Shown: positions 27,217 through 34,658 of the stretch, one piece after another
How positions within the stretch are numbered: position 1 is the first letter of the stretch
Layout of the letters: each line of letters starts with the position of its first letter
Origin: Thalassolituus sp034111725
GTDB taxonomy: Bacteria > Pseudomonadota > Gammaproteobacteria > Pseudomonadales > Oceanobacteraceae
DNA: 64,000 nucleotides
Direction of reading: 5' to 3'
Assembly: GCF_034111725.1 (NCBI RefSeq)
Contig: NZ_JAWUWR010000077.1
Location: forward strand, 1 to 64,000
Made by a program: the position numbers and the translations under genes
Notes under the pieces: generated by a model
The model's database searches: none
What the model was told of the DNA's origin: nothing
The model's input: the letters and a program-made list of their open reading frames with translations, nothing else

Positions 27217-27435
27217 GAAATCATCCTTTCTCGTTGAGTTATGTACACCGCAAAAAATGGCGTAAGAAGTCTTAACTTAATTAGGATCATTTAGGCCATG
27301 ACTTCTGTAGTCAGGCGATTGACTCCAGTTGCCAAGCATAACGAAATAAATGTCTATGGAGTGTAGTCTGCCAGCCAAATCGAACACTGGCCAATGAAAA
27401 CCCATAATTAAAATAATGATAACGGACGATAACTC

Positions 27436-29289
27436 ATGAAGCATTCAACCAGTATTCTGGCATTGCCACTGTTACTCAGTGGTTGTGTTTTAGACTTGCC
27501 GGGGGACTTTCCCGAGCAAGACGAGGTATGCGAATTTGATCAAGCACGCGAAGATGAACGCGCGACTTCCGCTGCCAATTTCCCAACCCCACAAATTCAA
27601 CGCTTGCTAGTCAATGGTAACGAGCGCTGGAGCAGTGGCCAGTCGACAGCGCCGCAACTGGTGCCAGGGGACGAGATCACACTGGTTGGTACCGGCTTTG
27701 GGGCAGGCACTGAGCTTGATTTTTCCAAAATCATGATTGGTAATACCCGTATTCTCGAAACCGATCTTATTATGTATAAACAAGAGTTGGCTCTGAGCGC
27801 TCAGGTAAACTTTGAAACCACCGAAGTCGTCGATGAGTGGCCAAAAAACGTATTAGGCTGGACAGATACCGAAATTCGCTTCCGCGTGCCCGATCACACA
27901 TTGAGCGGCGATTTAATCGTACAAATTCAAAAACGTACCGGATTTAATCAATCATTAACTCAAGACGGTGAAGCGCACTTAGTGATTGATGCGCAAACGT
28001 CGCGCGTTATCGACGATAACTTTGTCCACAATTGCGATGTGGTATCTGATGTTAGTGCGGTTAAGTCCACGACACCAATCGGCGTCACTGTCGACAACGC
28101 TGGCTTTGATGCACTTGCACAAGCCGGTAGCGAAGCCTTCTGGTCTTGGGATTACAACGTCGGTCTGGCGCATAATCTGCGTAATCTCGACTGGACGGCC
28201 ATTATGCAAGGTAAAGCTACCGACCCTATTTCTGGCGGTATCGCTGACCCTAAATTGCTTTTTGGTGCTGTGCCAGAAGTTCGTGGTGAAGTCCCCGACG
28301 AAGCCATCGACGATGTGTATTTCAACGAATACCCGATGCCAACTCCGATCCCCGGTTTTTTAGCCGGTAGCGAAGGTAAAAAAGAGGGCAATACCAAGAG
28401 CTCCGGTTATGTTGGCTATCGCTATGCCGAAGCCACCAATCCTTATGCCGGTAATGGCGAATGGATCGGCTTTAAAACTGCGCGTCTTGTCATGGCTACC
28501 GCGTCAGCTATGACAAAGCACCGGGCAACCATGTTAATAAGGTCATTCCTGGGTTACCGAATCCACAATGGTCAATGAAGTGGTCGGTATTACAAACCAG
28601 CACTAAGACGTTTGATGCGATTTACGACAAAGAAGAAGGTCCGATCTGGGCGCCGGGTAATGAAGATGTCGCTCGTGGACAAGAGACCTACGCACGCAAT
28701 TGTGGCAGCTGCCATACCGACGCGTTGGAAAGCCACACAACCGAGCAAATGATACCGCTAGATCAAGTGGGTCGTTTCTTTGCACCGACTATCTATCAGA
28801 AAGAGACTCAGTCGATCCGCGTTGCCTATCTGCGTGATCTCTACTGGACCGAACACCGTGGGCGGCCATGTCCGCAACCTAGAAGACTTAGTTAACCCTG
28901 AACGTTGCACCACAGGATCAACGCTCTACAACCAGTATTACACCTTGCATGAACCCGTGCGTCCTGAACTTGGTGGCCCAGATCATCAAGTGACCTATCC
29001 AGATCTCAACCGTAAAGGCGATGTATTCCGGGTGCCTAAGTCGAAGGAAAGCTGGCTCAAGCCAATTGGTAAGCAGCGTAACCGCTTTATCAAGCGCCAC
29101 AAATACTTCGTAGAAGTGCCGTGGGATAAAGACAACTACTACTGGGATTATCAAGGCATGCGCGCTGCCTACGGCCCAAGTGAATTAGGTAGTGACGATG
29201 CTATCGGTATGCCGGATGCGCCCCATCCTTGGTGTGCAAGTAGTACCACTGAAGTACAAGATCTCGTGCAATATCTATTGACTCTGTAG
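27436..29289 (+). pseudogene. di-heme cytochrome c lipoprotein with two compensating frameshifts
   Basis: Three reading-frame pieces join into one protein of about 617 residues. It has a lipoprotein signal (MKHSTSILALPLLLSGC, cysteine 17), an IPT/TIG-like beta segment (about residues 75-110, GDEITLVGTGFG), a long middle, and two heme sites: CASCH encoded at 28479-28493 and CGSCH at 28701-28715. The first site is out of frame with the upstream part; adding one base in the A4 run at 28474-28477 restores it. A second shift near the G3 run at 28861-28863, where one base must go, returns to the first frame and yields GHVRNLEDLVNP. It is probably an electron-transfer or oxygenase-like protein; RoxA-type rubber oxygenases are one possibility, unverified. 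It may be a true pseudogene or two assembly errors. Confidence 0.8.
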
Positions 29290-29320
29290 GCCAACCTTAC
29301 AGATTAATAAGGCTCGACCC

Positions 29321-29352
29321 AGCACTCTCGTGACTAACGCTACGAGAGTGCT
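29321..29352. terminator. hairpin after the cytochrome gene
   Basis: AGCACTCTCGT pairs perfectly with ACGAGAGTGCT over a ten-base loop. No T run follows, so the role is tentative. It separates the cytochrome gene from the DUF4212-symporter operon. Confidence 0.5.
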
Positions 29353-29505
29353 CACTCCCACTCAATCCCGCAAAGTACGTGCATTTCTCCCTCATTTTCG
29401 CAAAAAACCGCCTGAAATCAGCGTGGTACTACCAAGGTCTAGCTGTCGCCAGCCCCCAACCTACTGCTAGTTTGGATAGGTATTAAATAAAAAGAGGATG
29501 GGGTT

Positions 29506-29775
29506 ATGGCTTTCAGGTCTGACGACGATAAAAAAGCTTACTGGCGCAGAAATTTGAATTTAATGTTCACTTTACTGGCTATCTGGGCATTAGTTTCTTA
29601 CGGATTTGGCATAGTTTTGCGTCCATTGATGGACATGATTCCCGTCGGCGGTGTGGGGCTTGGTTTTTGGTTTGCCCAACAAGGTTCCATTTATGTGTTT
29701 CTCGCTATTGTAGTGATTTACGCAAAAAAAATGCGCGAACTCGATCGTGAGTTTGGCGTTGACGACGACGAATAA
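29506..29775 (+). CDS. DUF4212 small subunit of a sodium:solute symporter
   Basis: An 89-residue inner-membrane protein with two helices (about residues 17-37 and 55-77) and charged ends. KKAYWRRNLNLMFTLLAIWA and FWFAQQGSIYVFLAIVVIYA are typical of the DUF4212 family, whose members are always paired with a symporter of the VC_2705 type and are taken as its small subunit. GAGG lies before the ATG. The symporter gene starts 14 bases after the stop, so they form an operon. Confidence 0.92.
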   Translation: MAFRSDDDKKAYWRRNLNLMFTLLAIWALVSYGFGIVLRPLMDMIPVGGVGLGFWFAQQGSIYVFLAIVVIYAKKMRELDREFGVDDDE

Positions 29776-29789
29776 GAGAGGAGCTGACT

Positions 29790-31565
29790 ATGGATCTGCA
29801 AACATTAACCTATATCGTAGTGGGCCTAACTTTCGCCCTCTACTTTGGTATCGCCATTTGGGCTCGTGCCGGAACAACCGGTGAATACTATGCCGCCGGT
29901 CGCGGTGTACATCCAGTCGCCAACGGTATGGCAACCGCCGCCGACTGGATGTCTGCTGCATCATTTATTTCTATGGCAGGTTTAATCGCTTTCCAAGGCT
30001 ATGATGCTTCAATATTCCTGATGGGCTGGACGGGTGGCTATGTGCTACTGGCACTGTGCTTGGCTCCTTACTTACGTAAGTTCGGTAAATTCACCGTGCC
30101 TGATTTCATCGGTGATCGTTACTACTCACGTACCGCACGTATCGTGGCCGTTATCTGTTTAATCGTTGCATCACTGACCTACGTAATTGGTCAGATGAAA
30201 GGGATTGGCGTGGCCTTCTCCCGCTTCCTCGATGTTGATTACGCCACTGGCCTATACGCAGGTATGGGGATCGTATTCTTCTACGCCGTACTCGGCGGTA
30301 TGAAAGGCGTAACCTACACTCAGATCGCTCAATACTGTGTACTCATCTTTGCTTACACCGTACCCGCCATCTTTATCTCTCTTAATCTGACCAACAACCC
30401 AATTCCACAGTTAGGCTTCCTCAGCGATACCGCCGACGGCACGCCTCTACTAGTGAAGCTGGATCAAACCTTGGTCGACTTAGGCTTTGCTGAATATACC
30501 GCACAAAAAGGCGGCACGCTCAACATGATGATGTACACACTGTCACTCATGATGGGTACTGCTGGCTTACCGCACGTTATTATCCGCTTCTTCACCGTAC
30601 CAAAAGTATCAGACGCGCGTTCTTCAGCGGGCTGGGCGTTGTTCTTCATCGCGATTCTATACACCACTGCACCTGCAGTAGGTTCAATGGCTCGCTTGAA
30701 CTTGACCAATACCATTCAGATGGGTGAAGTCGGCAGTGTCGACGGTAACTTGGAATACGCAGCACGTCCTGACTGGTTTAAAAACTGGGAAAATACTGGC
30801 TTGCTAGCGTTTGAAGATAAAAATGGCGATGGTCGAATCCAATATTACGACGACAAGAACCCAGAGTTTGCCGCTAAAGCTGAATCTTATGGCTGGAAAG
30901 GTAACGAAATGGTGAAAGTTGACCGTGACATTATGGTACTGGCCAACCCAGAGATTGCGAACCTACCAAATTGGGTAATCGCACTGGTGGCGGCAGGTGG
31001 CTTAGCCGCTGCACTATCAACAGCAGCTGGTTTATTGCTGGCGATGTCGACTGCGATTTCTCACGACTTATTGAAGCGTACCTTTATGCCCGATATCAGT
31101 GAGAAAAATGAGCTCATGTCTGCACGTATTGCGATGGCTGGTGCGATTTTAGTGGCCGGTTACCTAGGCTTGAATCCTCCGGGCTTCGCAGCTCAGGTTG
31201 TGGCACTTGCATTCGGTTTGGCGGCGTCCTCCATCTTCCCTGCGTTAATGATGGGTATCTTTAGTACTCGCATTAACAACCATGGTGCGGTAGCAGGTAT
31301 GTTGGTCGGCTTAGTAAGCACCTTGGTTTACATCTTTGCATACAAAGGCTGGTTCTTCGTTGCGGGTACCGAGATGTTTGCCAATACGCCAGACAACTGG
31401 TTCTTGGGTATATCACCAGAAGCCTTTGGTGCTCTAGGTGCATTACTCAACGTCGTGACTGCATTTGTAGTCTCTAGCATGACAGCACCAGTGCCTGATG
31501 ATATTCGTCAGATAGTGGAAGATATCCGTGTACCTAAAGGTGCAGGATCTGCTCAAGATCACTAA
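29790..31565 (+). CDS. sodium:solute symporter (VC_2705 type), likely acetate or short-chain acid
   Basis: A 591-residue member of the SSS family with about 13-14 transmembrane helices. TGEYYAAGRGVHPVANGMA and TAADWMSAASFISMAGLI are the family signature near residues 30-75. A soluble insert at about residues 310-390 carries DKNGDGRIQYYDD, which fits a canonical EF-hand calcium loop. The VC_2705 subgroup is related to acetate permease ActP, so uptake of a small carboxylate is likely. GGAG precedes the ATG and a strong terminator follows. The paired small subunit lies just upstream. Confidence 0.9.
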   Translation: MDLQTLTYIVVGLTFALYFGIAIWARAGTTGEYYAAGRGVHPVANGMATAADWMSAASFISMAGLIAFQGYDASIFLMGWTGGYVLLALCLAPYLRKFGKFTVPDFIGDRYYSRTARIVAVICLIVASLTYVIGQMKGIGVAFSRFLDVDYATGLYAGMGIVFFYAVLGGMKGVTYTQIAQYCVLIFAYTVPAIFISLNLTNNPIPQLGFLSDTADGTPLLVKLDQTLVDLGFAEYTAQKGGTLNMMMYTLSLMMGTAGLPHVIIRFFTVPKVSDARSSAGWALFFIAILYTTAPAVGSMARLNLTNTIQMGEVGSVDGNLEYAARPDWFKNWENTGLLAFEDKNGDGRIQYYDDKNPEFAAKAESYGWKGNEMVKVDRDIMVLANPEIANLPNWVIALVAAGGLAAALSTAAGLLLAMSTAISHDLLKRTFMPDISEKNELMSARIAMAGAILVAGYLGLNPPGFAAQVVALAFGLAASSIFPALMMGIFSTRINNHGAVAGMLVGLVSTLVYIFAYKGWFFVAGTEMFANTPDNWFLGISPEAFGALGALLNVVTAFVVSSMTAPVPDDIRQIVEDIRVPKGAGSAQDH

Positions 31566-31583
31566 TTCAGTGTGATGAGTAAT

Positions 31584-31611
31584 AAAAAACCCAGCCTCGG
31601 CTGGGTTTTTT
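31584..31611. terminator. bidirectional intrinsic terminator
   Basis: AAAAAACCCAGCC and GGCTGGGTTTTTT flank a two-base loop, giving A and T runs on both sides. It ends the symporter operon and can also end the convergent esterase transcript. Confidence 0.93.
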
Positions 31612-31637
31612 ATTGCCACTTACGTTTATAAAACGCC

Positions 31638-32516
31638 CTAATGTGGCTGAGTTGTTTTAATAAAACGATTAATCGGTTCTATAGCACTGCCTTTAAAAAA
31701 CAACACAGGTGAAAAAGCTCCTATCAAACTGGTATGCCCCGTTCCTTTAACCGTAACCAATGTATGTGGTTTATTTAATCGATCTAGGGCTTTGGCAAAT
31801 GAATAACTATGCCGCTCGGTACTGATCAGTTCGTCGTTCTCTGGGGCTAAAATTAACGCTGGTAAATCAGACGATTCAACAAACTCGATCGGGTTCGAAT
31901 TGGGTGGGTAATTTGGGTAAAAGAACACCGGCTTCACATCTTCTAGCACGATCGGATATAAGTCATAAGGCCCTGCTAACCCAACCCAACCGCGCAGTAT
32001 ATCCATGCGATCAAGACCTTCAGCACTCAGCCAACGATCATCCATAGCCAACATAGCGGCATTGTATGCCCCTGCGCTATGCCCCATTAAAATCAATTTT
32101 TGTTCAGGGTTAAAAGCGCGATATTTAGCACTTTGTAACTCGTCATGGATCACTTTCACTGCAGCGGCACAATCAACCAAAAAATCCGGATACGTTACTT
32201 CGGGATAAAGCCGATAATTGGGTACCGCAACAATATAACCCTGTGCGGTTAAACGCCGAGCGACAAATTCATAACCCGACTTCTCGCCACTATTCCAACT
32301 ACCGCCGTAGAAGAACACGATAACGGGTGTGGGTGAATCCGATTCGTTCCCTGAAGGCAGATATAAATCGTATTTCTGCCGTTCAAGTTGGCCATAAGGT
32401 AAATCGCGGACCACATCAGCGGAGTAAACTTTAGAGATACCGTTCACTATTCCTTGCGGTGAGCAAGCAGTAAGAACCGTTAGCACAGGAATTACGATCA
32501 ATTGTTTAAAACGCAT
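31638..32516 (-). CDS. lipoprotein alpha/beta hydrolase (esterase-like)
   Basis: A 292-residue hydrolase anchored as a lipoprotein (MRFKQLIVIPVLTVLTACS, cysteine near residue 18). It is of the carboxylesterase type: VFFYGGSWNSGEKSGYE is the HGG-like oxyanion loop, GHSAGAYNAA holds the nucleophile, PENDELI the acid, and KGTGHTSLI the histidine. A start at 32516 is used; an in-frame start at 32537 would precede the signal with MVWAVSL. It may be a periplasmic or outer-membrane esterase. Neighbours (tpx, symporter) suggest no shared pathway. Confidence 0.85.
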   Translation of the reverse strand: MRFKQLIVIPVLTVLTACSPQGIVNGISKVYSADVVRDLPYGQLERQKYDLYLPSGNESDSPTPVIVFFYGGSWNSGEKSGYEFVARRLTAQGYIVAVPNYRLYPEVTYPDFLVDCAAAVKVIHDELQSAKYRAFNPEQKLILMGHSAGAYNAAMLAMDDRWLSAEGLDRMDILRGWVGLAGPYDLYPIVLEDVKPVFFYPNYPPNSNPIEFVESSDLPALILAPENDELISTERHSYSFAKALDRLNKPHTLVTVKGTGHTSLIGAFSPVLFFKGSAIEPINRFIKTTQPH

Positions 32517-32581
32517 AAGTGAAACAGCCCAAACCAAGAAAAACTTTAGCTAAATTAAGCTATTTCTTCGAAATAGCAAAA

Positions 32582-32605
32582 AAAACAGCGCCGAAGCGCT
32601 GTTTT
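32582..32605 (-). terminator. intrinsic terminator of tpx
   Basis: AAAACAGCG pairs with CGCTGTTTT over a six-base loop, and on the minus strand a run of eight T bases follows. It lies 24 bases after the tpx stop. Confidence 0.85.
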
Positions 32606-32628
32606 CAAAGCCATATTGTCACTTACGC

Positions 32629-33123
32629 TTAAAGCACGGCAAGTGCCGCACTGTAGTTCGGCTCATCAGCGGTTTCTGCCACTTGCTCAGTATGCAGAAC
32701 CTTGCCGTCAGTATCCAAAACCACAACCGAACGAGACAACAACTTGGTCAACGGACCTGTAGCGAAATTTACACCATAATCGTCGCCGAAACTTGAACGG
32801 AAGGCAGAGCCAACCTTGACGTTATCAATACCCTCAGCACCGCAAAAGCGTCCTAATGCGAACGGCAAATCCGCAGAAACGCATACCACGGCGACGTTAT
32901 CTAAGGATGCCGCTTGCTCGTTAAATTTGCGCACCGAAGTCGCACAGGTTGGTGTATCAATCGATGGGAAAATATTCAACACAACGCGCTTACCCGCTAA
33001 GCTCGCCGACGTTAAATCTGATAGATCGCCAGCACTGAGATTAAACTCAGGAGCAACTGATCCAACCGCTGGTAATGTGCCGACGGTTTCGAATGGATTG
33101 CCTTTCAAAGTAACTGTAGCCAT
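32629..33123 (-). CDS. tpx: thiol peroxidase
   Basis: A 164-residue atypical 2-Cys peroxiredoxin of the Tpx family that reduces peroxides with thioredoxin. The peroxidatic cysteine is C60 in SIDTPTCATSVRKF and the resolving cysteine is C94 in ALGRFCGAEG, equivalent to C61 and C95 of E. coli Tpx. ADLPFALGRF is a family signature. It is transcribed alone: terminators lie on both sides. A GAGTTAG-like purine stretch precedes the ATG. Confidence 0.97.
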   Translation of the reverse strand: MATVTLKGNPFETVGTLPAVGSVAPEFNLSAGDLSDLTSASLAGKRVVLNIFPSIDTPTCATSVRKFNEQAASLDNVAVVCVSADLPFALGRFCGAEGIDNVKVGSAFRSSFGDDYGVNFATGPLTKLLSRSVVVLDTDGKVLHTEQVAETADEPNYSAALAVL

Positions 33124-33273
33124 GACTAACTCCTAATAAAGAAACATAAACAGATGGGCACTACTATGAAACGATATGCCGCTAAGGGCAAGATACCTGA
33201 GTAAAACAGTATGGATTTTTATCGGAACAATCTAATAAATATCGGTCACCGTCACCTACCCGCCAATAATCTA

Positions 33274-33302
33274 CAAAAAAGCCGTTGCGACCACGCAACG
33301 GC
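33274..33302 (-). terminator. intrinsic terminator of the cupredoxin-EAL-haemoglobin operon
   Basis: GCCGTTGCG pairs with CGCAACGGC over a four-base loop, and on the minus strand six T bases follow. It lies 36 bases after the truncated-haemoglobin stop. Confidence 0.85.
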
Positions 33303-33337
33303 TCAAGATAAGTAGAATCGGTGAACAGTATTAGGGG

Positions 33338-33760
33338 TTAGCGATGAATAATCGCTGGGCGCATTGGTGCTAAACGCTGAATAAGACGATTTTGATCCGC
33401 ATACGATACACCTTGGCTGGTCATCGCATTTTGCAAGAGTTCAACTACGCGGTTGAACTGGCTCTTATCAATCTGCATGCCAGCATGGACAGCTTCCATG
33501 GTATCGCCGGTGTATTCACACGGCCCATTACTCACCATACAAAACTGCTCTTGAAGTTTAGTCCGCAGCCGCTCGATATCCGTATTCTTAAAGAAAGGAT
33601 AGATATTTTTGTCGAAAGAAATTTCCGTAATAAAATCGTCGACTATATTAGCAACTCCCTGCTGACCACCTAAATCATCATACAAGGTATCAGCTTGGGC
33701 AAAAGAGACCATCGCACTCAAGGCTGCAACAGCAAGCATCTGTTTTATGATTATTGTCAT
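33338..33760 (-). CDS. exported group 1 truncated haemoglobin
   Basis: A 140-residue protein with a Sec signal peptide (about residues 1-23, ending SFAQA) and a group 1 truncated-globin domain. LYDDLGGQQGVANIVDDF is the A-B helix start, and the proximal heme ligand is H92 in AVHAGMQI. Truncated globins bind oxygen and nitric oxide; most are cytosolic, so an exported one would act in the periplasm. A cysteine pair (C74 and C81) could form a disulfide there. The start at 33760 is supported by AAGGAG 7 bases upstream and gives the signal peptide. It is the last gene of a four-gene cluster with a DUF3034 protein, an EAL protein and a cupredoxin. Confidence 0.9.
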   Translation of the reverse strand: MTIIIKQMLAVAALSAMVSFAQADTLYDDLGGQQGVANIVDDFITEISFDKNIYPFFKNTDIERLRTKLQEQFCMVSNGPCEYTGDTMEAVHAGMQIDKSQFNRVVELLQNAMTSQGVSYADQNRLIQRLAPMRPAIIHR

Positions 33761-33791
33761 AATGAACTCCTTAAACAGAAAGGCTCCAGCC

Positions 33792-34655
33792 TTATTTAAA
33801 ATAACCAGTAATAGAAGCATACAGTCCGCTTTGATCTTCTGACCCTGCTATGCTGCCTAAATCCGCCCACGCAATGGTCAAATTAAGATTTTTATTAGGG
33901 AAGTAAGCAACAAATACATCGGCAAATCTATCTTCTTTGAACGCCGACAAATTATCCGGTTTATATCGATATTCAGCACCAACCGCTAAGCCTTCGTCCA
34001 GTAATACCAAAGCCGATAATTCAGGCATCAATTTATAACTATTATTGTCGTCACCACCATATCCGAGCAGCCCCATTTGATTGGCTTTAGTAGCTCTTAA
34101 TGTAGCGTTCCACAGCAGGTGATAACCCCCTAATGCTGCTAAATGCACTTTTGTGGCCGAAACATAAAAATCGGTACCAGTGTCACTGTCTTTAGCGCCA
34201 ATGGCATCTGCAATTTCGCCGTCAATGAGGCGCTTGTACTGAATACCAGCTGCTAGCTGTGGCATGCTGCTGTAAATAGCATCCCCAGCAATTTTATACT
34301 TAGCACCGTAAATCTCTTGCCTAATATCGACCGCTGTACCTTTTAGTTCAAAACGTTGCTGAGCTGCGGTTAGCTCAAAACGGTTACCATAGCTGAAGCC
34401 TATACCGTCAACAGTCATGCGAAAATCTTGAACATCCGTTAGCGTATGAAACGCACTCACGCTGGTTTGATTCTCTTCACTGTAACCGGTCATTAGCGCC
34501 CACGGCACCAATCCGCCGCCCGCACTACCTTCAACTTGGGTTACTCCCGAGGTTGCAATCAAACGTCCATCTGCATGTGTAGATAGCGCCATCATTAACC
34601 CTGCAGCAACACTAGTCATCGTGCGAACACTGGTTAAATATGATGAATTTTTCAT
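33792..34655 (-). CDS. DUF3034 family protein, probable outer-membrane barrel
   Basis: A 287-residue exported protein with a signal peptide (about residues 1-29) and the DUF3034 opening GRLIATSGVTQVEGSAGGGL, then VPWALMTGYS. The rest alternates in amphipathic strands (FYVSATKVHLAALGGYHLLW, LAVGAEYRYKP, LNLTIAWADLGS), which suggests a beta-barrel or porin-like outer-membrane protein. GGAG precedes the ATG by 7 bases. It starts 3 bases after the stop of the GGDEF/EAL gene and 31 bases before the truncated haemoglobin, so it is a member of that operon. No function is known for this family. Confidence 0.85.
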   Translation of the reverse strand: MKNSSYLTSVRTMTSVAAGLMMALSTHADGRLIATSGVTQVEGSAGGGLVPWALMTGYSEENQTSVSAFHTLTDVQDFRMTVDGIGFSYGNRFELTAAQQRFELKGTAVDIRQEIYGAKYKIAGDAIYSSMPQLAAGIQYKRLIDGEIADAIGAKDSDTGTDFYVSATKVHLAALGGYHLLWNATLRATKANQMGLLGYGGDDNNSYKLMPELSALVLLDEGLAVGAEYRYKPDNLSAFKEDRFADVFVAYFPNKNLNLTIAWADLGSIAGSEDQSGLYASITGYFK

Positions 34656-34658
34656 AAT

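Noticed and set aside
28470..28482. Programmed frameshifting considered for the cytochrome gene
   Set aside because: TTTAAAAC is not a standard slippery heptamer for the needed shift, there is a stop codon directly in the alternative frame, and a second, opposite shift would be required downstream. Indels are simpler.
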